DNA of 64,000 nucleotides from Periplaneta americana (lineage: Eukaryota > Arthropoda > Insecta > Blattodea > Blattidae): positions 496,001 to 560,000 of the forward strand of contig NW_027185499.1 of assembly GCF_040183065.1 (NCBI RefSeq), read 5' to 3'. The translations under genes were made by a program, and so were the position numbers. Shown here one piece after another: positions 1 through 11,359 of this stretch (positions are counted from its first letter, which is position 1; each line of letters opens with the position of its first letter). A model generated the notes under the pieces. The model was not told the origin of the DNA, ran no database searches, and saw only the letters and a program-made list of their open reading frames with translations.

Positions 1-3000
1 TAAAATTAATTAAAATAAAATAGAATAAATAAAATAAAATAAATTAAATAAATTAATTAATAATTAAATTAAAATAAATGAATTAAAATGAATAAATAAA
101 TTAAATACAAAAATGAAATACATAAATGAAATAAAATAAATTAGAATAAATAAAATAAATTGAATTAACAGAAATAACAAAATAAAATAAGTTTATTGAA
201 ATAAATAAATAAAATATAAATAAAATAAATTATGTAAATAAATAAATAACCAAAAGTATATATCAAATAAATAAAAGAAATTAATTTAGTTAAATAAATA
301 AATTGAATAAAATAAAATAAAATAAAATGAAATAAAATAAATTGAAGGCAATTAAGTAACTAAATAAATTAAGTACATAAATTAGATTAAATATATTAAG
401 TAATATAAATTAAATACAATATAAAAATGAATAAAATAAGTAATTAAATTAAATAAATCAATTAATAAAATTAACATCTATTGAATAAAATAAAAGATAA
501 AATAAATTATATTAATAAATAATTTAAATAAATTAAATTAAATTAAAAATGAAATAAAATAAATAAGTTAAATTAAAATAAATATATAACGTAAACTAAA
601 ATACGTTAAACATAATAAATAAATAAAACAAAAATAAAATAAATTATTTAAATAAATTAAGTAAATGAAAAAGCTAAAAGAATATATAAAATAACTGAAA
701 TAAAATAAATGAAATAAAATAAAATAAAATAAAGCGAATAAATTAATTAATTAAATTAAATTACATATATTAAGCAATATAAATTAAAGAAATGAAATAC
801 ATTATCAAATAAAATATATCAATTTAATTAAAAAATTTATAAATAAAATAAAATGTATTGAGTTAAATAAATGACATAAATAAATTAAATTAAATTAACT
901 AAAATAAGTAAATAAACAAAAGAATAAGAAAAATAAATAAATTCAATAAATTGACTAAAATTATGTAAATAAATTAAATAAAATACATTACTAAATAAAA
1001 TAACTAAATTAATAAAATAATGAAATTAAATTAAATTAATTAATGAAGATTAAATAAATTAGATTAAATAAATTAAATTATAATAAATAAATACAAATAA
1101 ATAAAATGAATAAATTAAGTAATTAACTGATTAAAACAAAATAAATCTAAATCAAATAAATAAGTATATTAATTAGTTATTTGTTTAAAGAAATTGAATA
1201 AAATAAATTAAATAAATAAATAAGCTCAATAAATTCATAAAATAAATAAATTAAAATAAAATAAGTAAACGAAAATGAATGAATTAATTAAAATAAATCA
1301 ATTAATATATTAAATAACATTAAATAAATGGAAAAAATAAATTAAAATAAATTAAATAAATTAATTATAATAAATTAAATTAATTAATTTAATTAATTAA
1401 TTAATTAGGTAAATTAATTAATTATTTATTTAAGGATATTAAATGAAATAAATTAAATTAATAAATAAAATAATTAAATTAAACTAATTGAAATAAAATA
1501 CATAAATAAGTCAATAAATCAAAATAAAATAAATTAATTGAAAAAAAATAAAATAAAATAAATGAATGAATTAATCAACCCTTTATTTAAATAAATTGAA
1601 TAAAATAAATTAAATCAATAAGATAAATAAATAATTAAATCAAATTGAAATAAATAAATAAAATTATATTTTTAAAATAAATAAATAAATAAATTCATTA
1701 ATTAAAAAAATAAATTAAAGTAAATAAATTAAAAGAAATGAAATAAAATAATTCAATTAAATGAATAAATAAAAATAAAATACATTTAACAAATAAATTA
1801 ACTAATTAAAATAAAATAAGTGAATATAAATAAATTAAAATAAATAAATAAATCAGCTAAATGAATTAATAAAATAAATTAATAACTTAAAATAAATAAA
1901 TTACATTAAAATAAATAAATTAAATAACTAAATGATAATAAAACAAAATTAAAATAAATAAAATCAATAATTTAAAATAAAGTAAAATAACATAAATTAT
2001 AGTAAATAAAATAAAATTAATCAATTAATAAATAATTGAATTGAAATAAATAAGTTAAAATAGATTAAATAACTAAATGTAAAATTAACTAAATATATAA
2101 AATAAAATTAAGTAAATTAAAATAAATTAGAATAAATCAAATAAATTAAATTAATAATTAAATAAAACAAATAAATTGAATTGAAATAAATAACAAAATA
2201 AAATGAGTTAAATAAAATAAATAAATAAATAAAATAAAAATAAAGTAAATTATATAAATCAATAAATTAAAATAAATAACTAAAACAATAAATCAGATAA
2301 ATGAATAGATTAATTAAACTAAATAAATAAATAAAATAAAATAAAATAAAACGAAATAAAATAAATAAATGAAATACATAAATAGATAAAATAAATTGCA
2401 TTATCTTAGTAAATAAAATAATTAAATTAAATTAAATTAAAAATAAATTCAATAAGATACATTACAATAAATGAAATAAATTATATAAAACATTGAATAA
2501 AATAATTAAATTAAATTAAAATAACTTAATAACATAAAATAAAATAAGTTAAATATAAAAAATTAATTAATTAATTAATTAATAAAATAAAAATGAAATA
2601 AATTGTATAAATAAATTAATTAAAATAAATAACTATATGAATATATAAAATAAAATAAATAAAAATAATAAAACCAACTAATTAAAATAAATAAATTAAT
2701 TAATTAAGTATTTGCAATAATATAAATGAAATAAATGAAATTAAATAAGGAAATTCGATAAAATATAATAAATAAAATAAAATAAATATGTTAAATTAAA
2801 TAAAATTAATTAATTAAATAAATCGAATTAAATAAAAAATTAATTAATTGATTAAATAAAATCAATTAAATAAATATATAAATAAAATTAATTAATAAAA
2901 GTAAAATAAATTAAACTAAATTGAACAAAAAATAAGAAAAATAAATAAATGCAATAAATTGAATAAAATTATTTAAATGAATAATAAGAATAACTAAGTA

Positions 3001-6000
3001 AATAACATTAAAGTAAAAGAATTAAATAAAAATAAAATAATTTATATAAATTAATTGATTGAAATTAAACAATTTGAAATAAATAAGTAAAAGAAGATAT
3101 CAAATAAATAAAATAAAATCAATTCAATTACATAAATAAATCAATGAAATAAAATAGAATTAATTAAATAAGTAAATAAATTAAATCAACTAAATTAAAC
3201 ATAATCAGTAAAATAAATTAATTGATTAATTAAACGATTAAATAAACCATTAAAATAAATAAAGAAATTAAACTAAAATGAATAAATTAAATAAATAAAT
3301 CAGCAAAATAAATTAATAAAATAGATTAATTAAATAAAATTAATTAATTTAATTAAATAAATTAAAATATATAAATTAATTAATTTAATTTAATAAATGA
3401 ATAAATGAAATGAAATAAATAAATAAAAATAAAATAAGTCAAATAAATAAATTATAATATAAGAAATTAAAATAAATAAATAAATAATATAAATCGAATA
3501 AAATGAATAAATATAACATAAATTACAATAAATAAAATAGAATAAATAAAATAAATTAATAAAAATGAATAAATAAATTAAATACAAAAGAAATACATAA
3601 ATAAAATAAAATAAATTAAAATGAAATAAATTAGAATAAATAAAATAAATAAATAGCATAAAATAAAATAAGTTAATTGAAATAAATAAATGAAATATAA
3701 ATAAAATAAATTATATAAATAAATTAATTAAAATAAAAAACTAAAAGAATATATCAAGTAAATGAAAGAAATTAATTTAGATAAATAAATACCTAAAATA
3801 AAAAAAATAAAATAAAATAACATAAATTGAAGGGAATAAACTAACTAAATAAATTAATTACATAAATTAAATTTATTATGTAAAATAAATTAAAAATTTA
3901 AATAAATCAATTAATAAAATAAAATGTAATAAATAAAATAAAATAAAGTAAATTATATTAATAAATAAAGTAAATAAATGAATTAAATAAAAAATGAAAT
4001 AAAATAAATGTATTTAATTAAATAAATAAATTAAATTAAATAAATAAATTAAATTAAAATAAATAAATAACATAAAATAAAATAAGTTAAGCATAATAAA
4101 TAAATAATATAAAAATAAAATAAATTATAAAAATACATTAATTAAAAGAAAAAAATAAGAGAATATATAAAATAAATAAAATAAAATAACTAAAGGAAAA
4201 TAAAATAAACTAAAGCGAATAAAATTAATTGATTAATTTAAATGAAATATATTGAGCAATATAAATTAAAGAAAAAAAATTATCAAATAAAATAGATTAA
4301 TTAAATAAAAAATAAATAAAATGTATTGAATTAAATAAATAACGTAAATAAATGTTATTATATATATAAAAAATTAAATAAATTAATTCATTAATATAAA
4401 ATAAATAAAAATTAATACATAAACAAAAAATTAAGAAAAATAAATAAATGCAATAAATTGAATAAATTGATTAAATTAAATTAAATTAATTAATTAAGAC
4501 TAAATAAATTAAAGTAATTAAATAAATAAATAAAAATAAATATAAAATAAATAAATACAAATAAATAAAATGAATAAATTAAGTAATTAATTAAAACAAA
4601 ATAAATTAATATAAATTAAATAAATAAGTAAATTAGTTACTTATTTATTTAAAGAAAATGAATAAAATAAATTAAGTAAATAACGAAATAAAATAAAAAA
4701 TTAAATTAAAATTAATAAATAAAATGAATAAATAAATAAGCTCAATAAATTCATAAAATAAATTAATTGTAGAAAATATATAAAATAAATTAAATTAATT
4801 AAAATAAAATATATAAATAAGTCAATAAATAAAAATGAATAAATACGTTAATTATAATAAATTATGAGATATAAAATAAATTATATAAATAAATAAAATA
4901 AAATAAATGAATGAATTCATCAACTATTGATTTAAAGAAATAGAATTAAATAAATAAATAAGATAAATAAATACATAAATTAAATTGAAATAGATAAATT
5001 AAATTAAATTAAATTAATTAAAATAAATAAATTTATTCATTAATTAATTAAAAGAAATGGATTAAAATAAACAAATTAAAAGAAATTAATTAAAATAAAT
5101 AAATTAAATGAATAAATAAAAATAAAATATATTTAATATGTAAATTGATTAATTAAAATAAAATAAGTCAAGATAAATTAAAATAAATACAATAAATGTA
5201 TAAATCAGCTAAATAAATTAATAACTTAAAATGAATAAATTAAATTTAATAAATTAAAATAAAATAAATATTAATAAATAAATTAAATTAAATAAGAAAA
5301 TAAAAATAAATTAAATAACTAAAATATAATAAAACAAAATTAAAATAATAAAATCTTTAAATTAAAATACAGTAAAATAACATAAATTATAATAAATAAA
5401 ATAAAATAATATTAATTTAATCAATTAATAAATAATTAAATTGAAAAAAATAAGTTCAAATAAATCGATTAATTAAATATAAAATTAACTATATGTATAT
5501 AAAATGAAATTAAGTAAAATAAAATAAATTAGATTAAATCAAATTAAATTAAACAATTAAATAAAACAAATGAATTGAATTGAAATAAATATCAAAATAA
5601 AATAAGTTAAATAAAATAAATAAATAAAGTAAAAATAAAATAAATTATATAAATCAATAAATTAAAATAAATAAATAAAAGAATATATCAGATAAATAAA
5701 TAGATTAATTAAATTAAATAAATAAATAAAATGAAACGAAATAAAATAAATAAATGAAATACATAAATAGATAAATAAATTACATTATCTTAGTAAATAA
5801 AATAATTAAATAAATTAAATTAAATAAAAAATAAATTCAATAAGATACATTAGAATAAATGAAATAAATTATATAAAAAATGGAATAAAATAATTAAATT
5901 AAATCAAAATAAATTAATAACATAAAATAAAATAAGCTAAATATAAAAAATAAATACATAAATAAATAAAATAAAAATGAAATAAATTATGTAAATAAAT

Positions 6001-7021
6001 TAATTAAAATAAATAACTATAAGAATGTATAAAATAAAATAAATAAATGAAATAAAATATAATAAAATCAAGTAATTAAAATAAATAAATAAATTAATTA
6101 AATATTTAAGCTAATATAAATTAAATAAGTGAAATCAAATAAGGAAATTAGATAAAATATATTAAATAAAATAAAATAAATATTTTAGATTAAATAAATA
6201 TAATTAATTAATTAAATAAATCGAATTAAATAAAAATAAATTAATTGATTAAATAAAATAAATTAAATAAATAAAAAATTAAAGTAAAATAAATTAAACA
6301 AAAAATAAGAAAAATAAATAAATGCAATAAATTGAATAAAATTATTTAAATGAATAATAAGAATAAGTAAGTAAATAAAATTAAAATAAAAGAATTAAAT
6401 AAAAATTAAATAATTTATATAAATTAATTAATTAAAATTAAATAATTCGAAATAAATAACTAAAAGAAGATATCAAATAAATAAAATAAAATCAATTCAA
6501 TTACATAAATAAATCAATGAAATAAAATAGAATAAAGTAAATATGTAAATAAATTAAATAAATTAAATTAAACATATTCAGTAAAATAAATTAATTGATT
6601 AAATATATCAATAAAATAAATAAAGAAATTAAACTAAAATGAATAAATTAAATAAATAACTAAATCAGCAAAATAAATTAATAAAATAGATTAATTAAAT
6701 AAAATTAATTAATTAAATTAAATTAATTAAAATATATAAATTAATTAATTTAATTTAATAAATGAATAAATGAAATGAAATAAATAAATAATAATAAAAT
6801 AAGTCAAATAAATCAATTATAATATAAGAAATTAAAATAAATAAATAAAATAAATCGAATAAAATGAATTGAAATAACATAAATTAAAATAAATAAAATA
6901 CAATAAATAAAATAAAATAAATTAAATAAATTAATAAATAATTAAATTAAATAAATAAATTAAAATGAATAAATAAATTAAATACAAAAAATACATAAAT
7001 AAAATGAAATAAATTAAATAA
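1..7021. repeat. A-rich satellite with higher-order period (segment 1)
   Basis: The plus strand is built almost wholly from A-rich words such as AAATAAAT, AAATTAA and AAAATAAA, with very little G or C and a strong A-over-T bias. It is not a plain microsatellite. Rare G/C-containing landmarks recur in the same order, for example AAGCGAATAAA at 732 and 4213, and AAGAATAA(C/G)TAAGTAAATAA near 2987 and 6359, which gives a unit of roughly 3.4-3.5 kb. Long segments align between the first and second units (around 2165 with 5565, and 3264 with 6625). No gene is supported; the single reported open frame is a translation of the repeat. Confidence 0.9.
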
Positions 7022-7127
7022 ATTCAACACCAAAGAACCTGCACATGAACAACACTCTGCACTGGATAAAAACTGTAGCCATTACAAAATGCAGGTAAAG
7101 AAATACATGGAGCATATAAATTACTAA
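7022..7127 (+). pseudogene. C-terminal remnant of LINE ORF1 (Gag-like zinc knuckle)
   Basis: This stretch reads open to a TAA at 7125-7127 and includes HEQHSALDKNCSHYK followed by a basic tail. It resembles the last zinc-knuckle segment of LINE ORF1 (Gag-like) proteins, which bind the element RNA. The rest of ORF1 is missing because the insertion is 5'-truncated here. The stop codon is separated from the ORF2 start by one base (TAA-T-ATG at 7125-7131), an arrangement that fits termination-reinitiation of the downstream frame. The segment is only about 35 codons, so the identification depends on its position and the C/H spacing. Confidence 0.6.
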
Positions 7128-7128
7128 T

Positions 7129-10100
7129 ATGGGAGATAATTATCGACCGCCAAGGAACAGAAGACAAACAAAACCTATACAATGTATTCAGGTAAATGCA
7201 CAGCATTCTAGAGCAGCCAAAAGCAATCTAATTCAGTTAATCAGTGCACATAATATTGACTTGACCTTTGTTCAAGAACCCTACCTAATTAACAACCAAC
7301 CGGCAGGAATCCCTAAAAATTTCAAAACTTTTACTCATGGAAATGGTAGGAAGAGATCTGCAATTATTGTTAATAATAGCGAGATGGATACAATAATGAT
7401 TAATCAGCTTTCAGATGCGGACTGTGTGGTAGTCGAAGTCAACTGGTACAAATTTGGATTCTATGTTGTCAGCAAATATTTCGATATTAATGAAGATATG
7501 GATGAAGATACGAGAAAATTAGAAACTATAGTGAACTTTACCAAGGGAAAAAGATTACTAATTGCAGCCGATACTAATGCACGAAGTCACATGTGGTTTG
7601 ACACGTTAACCAATCACCGCGGAAAGAAGCTGGAAGAATATCTAACTACTAGCAACCTATATATTAACAATGAAGACAACGGATTGCCTACATTCGAAAC
7701 AGTGAGAAGCCGCAGTCGAATAGACCTAACAATCTCCAACAACACAATGGTACGACATATAACGGAGTGGAATAGTGGTGAGGAAGAAAGCTGTTCCGAT
7801 CATAAAATAATAACGTTCCGGATAGAAACTAACGATTCAAGAACCATCCCTGATACCACACAAGAGAGCTGCGGAGGCATAAAATACATAGTAAAAAGGG
7901 AGGATTATCCAAAGTTCGACTCCTCTTTGGTAGATAACATAACAAATAAGTTCCAATTAGCAAAGAGCAGCGATCCAAAAATACTAGATGTAGAATTAAG
8001 CGACAATATTATTAACAGGATGGACACTGAAGACTTAATTAACGAATTATTCTCATGTATAAAATCTGCATGCAATTCTACTTTCAGAATTTCTAAAAAC
8101 AGGAAAAAACCATCCAAAGGCAGATCCGTGCCATGGTGGAATGATCTTCTAACAGTACACCGCAAGAAAGTAAATGCTATGAGAAGACGCTATCAGAGAA
8201 CGCAAAATAACGAAAATTTAAGACTTCAAAGGAAAACACAGTATATAGAAGAGAAACGACTATATCAATCACATATACAACAAGAGAAAACAAAGTCATG
8301 GAAACAATTTTGCTCTACAACAAGTTCAAATCCGTGGAACAAGGCATATAAAATATCAGCTGGAAAAATACGAAGTCAATGCATACTCTCAACAATACAA
8401 AAATCTAATGGCACATATACTGAAGACATGGAAAGCACACTGGGATATATGTTGGACTATTTTGTTCCTGATGATAGCGAAAAGAGTGACAGCGATTATC
8501 AAAGAGAAATAAGGAAACAAACTGTAGAACCTTCTGAAGAGAATGACGACAGAATCTTTACTGGAGAGGAGATATTTACTGTCATCAAAAACTTCAACCC
8601 GAAGAAAGCCCCTGGCGAGGACGGGATTAGCAGCGAGATTCTTTTGAGGGTCTTCGAGCTTTTTCCTTCCTTTATAACAAACATTTATAACGAATGCTTA
8701 GTGAGGGGATACTTTCCAAAGATCTGGAAAAAATCTGTCATAATACCTATAACCAAACCAGGAAAAGATCAAAGCAGAGAAGTATCTAAGTATAGACCTA
8801 TAAGCCTAATTAATGTAGCGGGGAAAGTACTCGAAAAGCTTTTAATTGATAGAATACTACATAAAATTTATTCACACTCCTTGATGAATCCTAATCAATA
8901 TGGCTTTACTCCACAAAAAGGAACAGTAGATGCTGCCATGGATGTTAAAAAGTTTATTTTACAAAGTATAAGAGAAAAGAACTGTGTAACTATGGTCAGT
9001 CTAGATGTAAGAGGTGCATTTGATGCAGCCTGGTGGCCAAGTATTCTAAAAAATCTGAAAGAACTGAAATGTCCTAAAAATCTATATAAGCTGACACAAA
9101 GTTATTTCAGTGATAGATATGCCACATTGCAGACAAATACTCATAAAGTTGTAAAGAAAGTAAACAAGGGGTGCCCACAGGGATCTTGCTGTGGGCCAGG
9201 TTTTTGGAACATTATGTACAATTCATTGTTTAACATAAATTTATCAAAACACTCCCACATCATCGCATTTGCAGATGATCTTGTAGTCTTGACTAAAGGA
9301 GCTACACGCATAGAATCTGAAAATTATGCTAATTCAGATATTTACAAAATTCAAAATTGGGCTTATCAAAACAAAGTTGAATTCAACGATAGCAAGTCGA
9401 AAGTCTTAGTAATATCAAAAAAGAGGAAAGATCACGCTGAGAAGACTAAAATATATCTAAATCACAAGACACTTGAACATGTTACAGAATTGAAGTATTT
9501 AGGAATTTATTTCGACGCAAAATTCAACTTTGGGAAACACATTGATAAACTAACAGAGAAAACAACTCAAGTCGTAAATATGCTGAGTAGAACAGCGAAA
9601 CTACAATGGGGTTTAGGACATCGTGCTTTGAAAATTATCTATAAAGGAGCAATAATACCGATGCTGACATACGGGTGCTCAGTTTGGAATGAAGCCCTGC
9701 AAAAACAGAAGAATCTAAATAAACTACAAAGAGTACAGAGAATAATGAATATCAAAATAGCCAAAGCTCATAGAACACTGTCCTTTGAAGCATCTTGTGT
9801 CGTTGCCGGAGTTAGACCTATAGGTATAAGCATAGCAGAATCTGTGAAAATCTATCAAGCAACGCACGAAAGCAATGAAGACCCTGAAGATTACGACAGA
9901 CCACTTCAAGTAAGATACTGGCCACATCCAGCTGACAGGATAACAATAGGTGAAGTGAAGAATTCTTTCACATATGCTGTGGAAATATACACAGATGGAA
10001 GCAAAATTCAAGAGAAAGTGGGAGCAGCAGCCGCATTTTACAAACAGGGCACATTAATTCACACCATGAAGAACAGACTTCACAGTGACTGTTCAAATAA

Positions 10101-10836
10101 TCAGGCGGAACAGATGGCCATCTTAAAAGCTATAGAAGAACTTAATAGACTAAATATCATACCAGAGGAAAGAACAGTGGCAGTTTTCACAGATAGCCAA
10201 ATCACTATAGCTCTACTCAGGAACAGCCGCAACCATAGCTATATAATAGAACTAATCAGAAACCAAGTTAAGAGACTCCAGGATCTCCATTGGCAAATTC
10301 ATTTTGGATGGATTAAAGCTCATGTGGGAATTCCTGGGAACGAGATGGCAGACAAGCTAGCCAAGAAAGCAGCAGCAGAAGAATATAGAGAATTAATATA
10401 CACTAAAAAACCCAAAACTACTATTATTGGAAAGATCAAAGAAGAAGGATTAGCAAAATGGCAGGAAGAATGGACTAGTGCGACCAAAGGGGCTGTCTGC
10501 AGGACCTTCTTCCCATCGGTTCGACAGAGATTAAGACAGAATAGGATAATAATGACGCCTTCAATTGCAGCTATGGTAACTGGACACGGCATACTAAAAT
10601 CTTATCTCCAAAGATTTAGGATAATATATGATGCCACATGCTCCTGTCTTCAAGAGGCCCAAACTGTGGATCACGTAATATACAGGTGTAGAAAACTTCA
10701 GCAGCAGAGGGACATCTTCAGACATCAAATAGTAATGAATCGTGGAAAGTGGCCAGTTGCTCAAGATCAACTCATTTTGAAACACTTCAAACAATTCAAA
10801 ACATTCATACAATCAATAGACTTTAACACATTATAA
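7129..10836 (+). CDS. LINE ORF2: endonuclease, reverse transcriptase, RNase H
   Basis: This intact 1,235-residue polyprotein would carry out target-primed reverse transcription. In order: an APE-type endonuclease (about residues 20-230) with VQEPY near 48, ADTNARSHMW near 147 and the terminal SDHK near 223; a reverse transcriptase with KKAPGEDGISSEIL near 490, YRPISLINVAGKVLEKLL, the GCPQGS motif and catalytic FADD near 713; an RNase H domain with IYTDGS (D near 954), an NNQAE glutamate, VFTDSQ and HVGIPGNEMAD; and a C-terminal C/H cluster (CSCLQEAQTVDHVIYRC). The ATG follows the ORF1 stop by one base, which supports this start. The frame has no stops over 3.7 kb, so the copy is young or still selected. 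Clade I/LOA/R1 is inferred from domain order. Confidence 0.93.
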   Translation: MGDNYRPPRNRRQTKPIQCIQVNAQHSRAAKSNLIQLISAHNIDLTFVQEPYLINNQPAGIPKNFKTFTHGNGRKRSAIIVNNSEMDTIMINQLSDADCVVVEVNWYKFGFYVVSKYFDINEDMDEDTRKLETIVNFTKGKRLLIAADTNARSHMWFDTLTNHRGKKLEEYLTTSNLYINNEDNGLPTFETVRSRSRIDLTISNNTMVRHITEWNSGEEESCSDHKIITFRIETNDSRTIPDTTQESCGGIKYIVKREDYPKFDSSLVDNITNKFQLAKSSDPKILDVELSDNIINRMDTEDLINELFSCIKSACNSTFRISKNRKKPSKGRSVPWWNDLLTVHRKKVNAMRRRYQRTQNNENLRLQRKTQYIEEKRLYQSHIQQEKTKSWKQFCSTTSSNPWNKAYKISAGKIRSQCILSTIQKSNGTYTEDMESTLGYMLDYFVPDDSEKSDSDYQREIRKQTVEPSEENDDRIFTGEEIFTVIKNFNPKKAPGEDGISSEILLRVFELFPSFITNIYNECLVRGYFPKIWKKSVIIPITKPGKDQSREVSKYRPISLINVAGKVLEKLLIDRILHKIYSHSLMNPNQYGFTPQKGTVDAAMDVKKFILQSIREKNCVTMVSLDVRGAFDAAWWPSILKNLKELKCPKNLYKLTQSYFSDRYATLQTNTHKVVKKVNKGCPQGSCCGPGFWNIMYNSLFNINLSKHSHIIAFADDLVVLTKGATRIESENYANSDIYKIQNWAYQNKVEFNDSKSKVLVISKKRKDHAEKTKIYLNHKTLEHVTELKYLGIYFDAKFNFGKHIDKLTEKTTQVVNMLSRTAKLQWGLGHRALKIIYKGAIIPMLTYGCSVWNEALQKQKNLNKLQRVQRIMNIKIAKAHRTLSFEASCVVAGVRPIGISIAESVKIYQATHESNEDPEDYDRPLQVRYWPHPADRITIGEVKNSFTYAVEIYTDGSKIQEKVGAAAAFYKQGTLIHTMKNRLHSDCSNNQAEQMAILKAIEELNRLNIIPEERTVAVFTDSQITIALLRNSRNHSYIIELIRNQVKRLQDLHWQIHFGWIKAHVGIPGNEMADKLAKKAAAEEYRELIYTKKPKTTIIGKIKEEGLAKWQEEWTSATKGAVCRTFFPSVRQRLRQNRIIMTPSIAAMVTGHGILKSYLQRFRIIYDATCSCLQEAQTVDHVIYRCRKLQQQRDIFRHQIVMNRGKWPVAQDQLILKHFKQFKTFIQSIDFNTL

Positions 10837-11359
10837 ACATGAAGACAAATAAGTACAACACTTTGTAAACATGAATCCAAATATGCATACAATTATAAGA
10901 TTTGAAATTGTTGATCTATGATGTACAATTCAAATATGACTCCGTCTATTGCAATAGTGTATTGTTAAATGACTGTGAACATGTATGTAACATAAAAATA
11001 ACATATAAATATATTAAACATAGTATGTAATATTGCAACACTTGTAAAAAATTTTTCTGATAATGCATTTAGGCATAAGCTTTGTAACTGGCGAGCGGAT
11101 TGATTCTGTATAGTACATAGATAATTTAATTGTGGATGTGTAATGTGTATTTGTGATGTATTTAATAATTGTGCATTTGTAATGTTCTTAAGCATAAGAT
11201 TTATAATTACTAGTTGATCATATATTGTGTAGAGTAGATACATTTTATTTATTTTAAATTTTGGATATGTAACATAAACATAGCATGTAGTATTGCAAAT
11301 ATTGTATGCAATGGAACATGCTGTTTTAGCACAATAAAGAAAAAAAAAAAAAAAAAAAA
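10837..11359 (+). other. LINE 3' UTR with poly(A) signal and tail
   Basis: This is non-coding sequence after ORF2. It holds two related blocks with ATGTAACATAAA followed by GTATTGCAA (near 10,985-11,045 and 11,265-11,300), which suggests an internal duplication. It ends GCACAATAAAG followed by 19 A residues. The last ~150 bp recur on the minus strand near 19.7 kb, and the last ~26 bp near 47.37 kb. Confidence 0.85.

Larger units (their letters stand above)
7022..11359 (+). mobile_element. Non-LTR retrotransposon (EN-RT-RNase H type), 5'-truncated in ORF1
   Basis: A complex-sequence island lies inside the A-rich satellite. It contains the tail of an ORF1, a complete 1,235-residue ORF2, about 500 bp of 3' UTR, an AATAAA signal at 11,333-11,338 and a poly(A) tail at 11,341-11,359. 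These are the marks of LINE retroposition. The satellite on the right resumes with the sequence expected after the left flank (compare 3610-3680), so the insertion simply splits one satellite unit. The left junction falls inside ORF1, so the copy is 5'-truncated. RNase H downstream of the RT, together with an APE-type endonuclease, points to the I/LOA/R1 group; the exact clade needs a tree. Confidence 0.92.
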
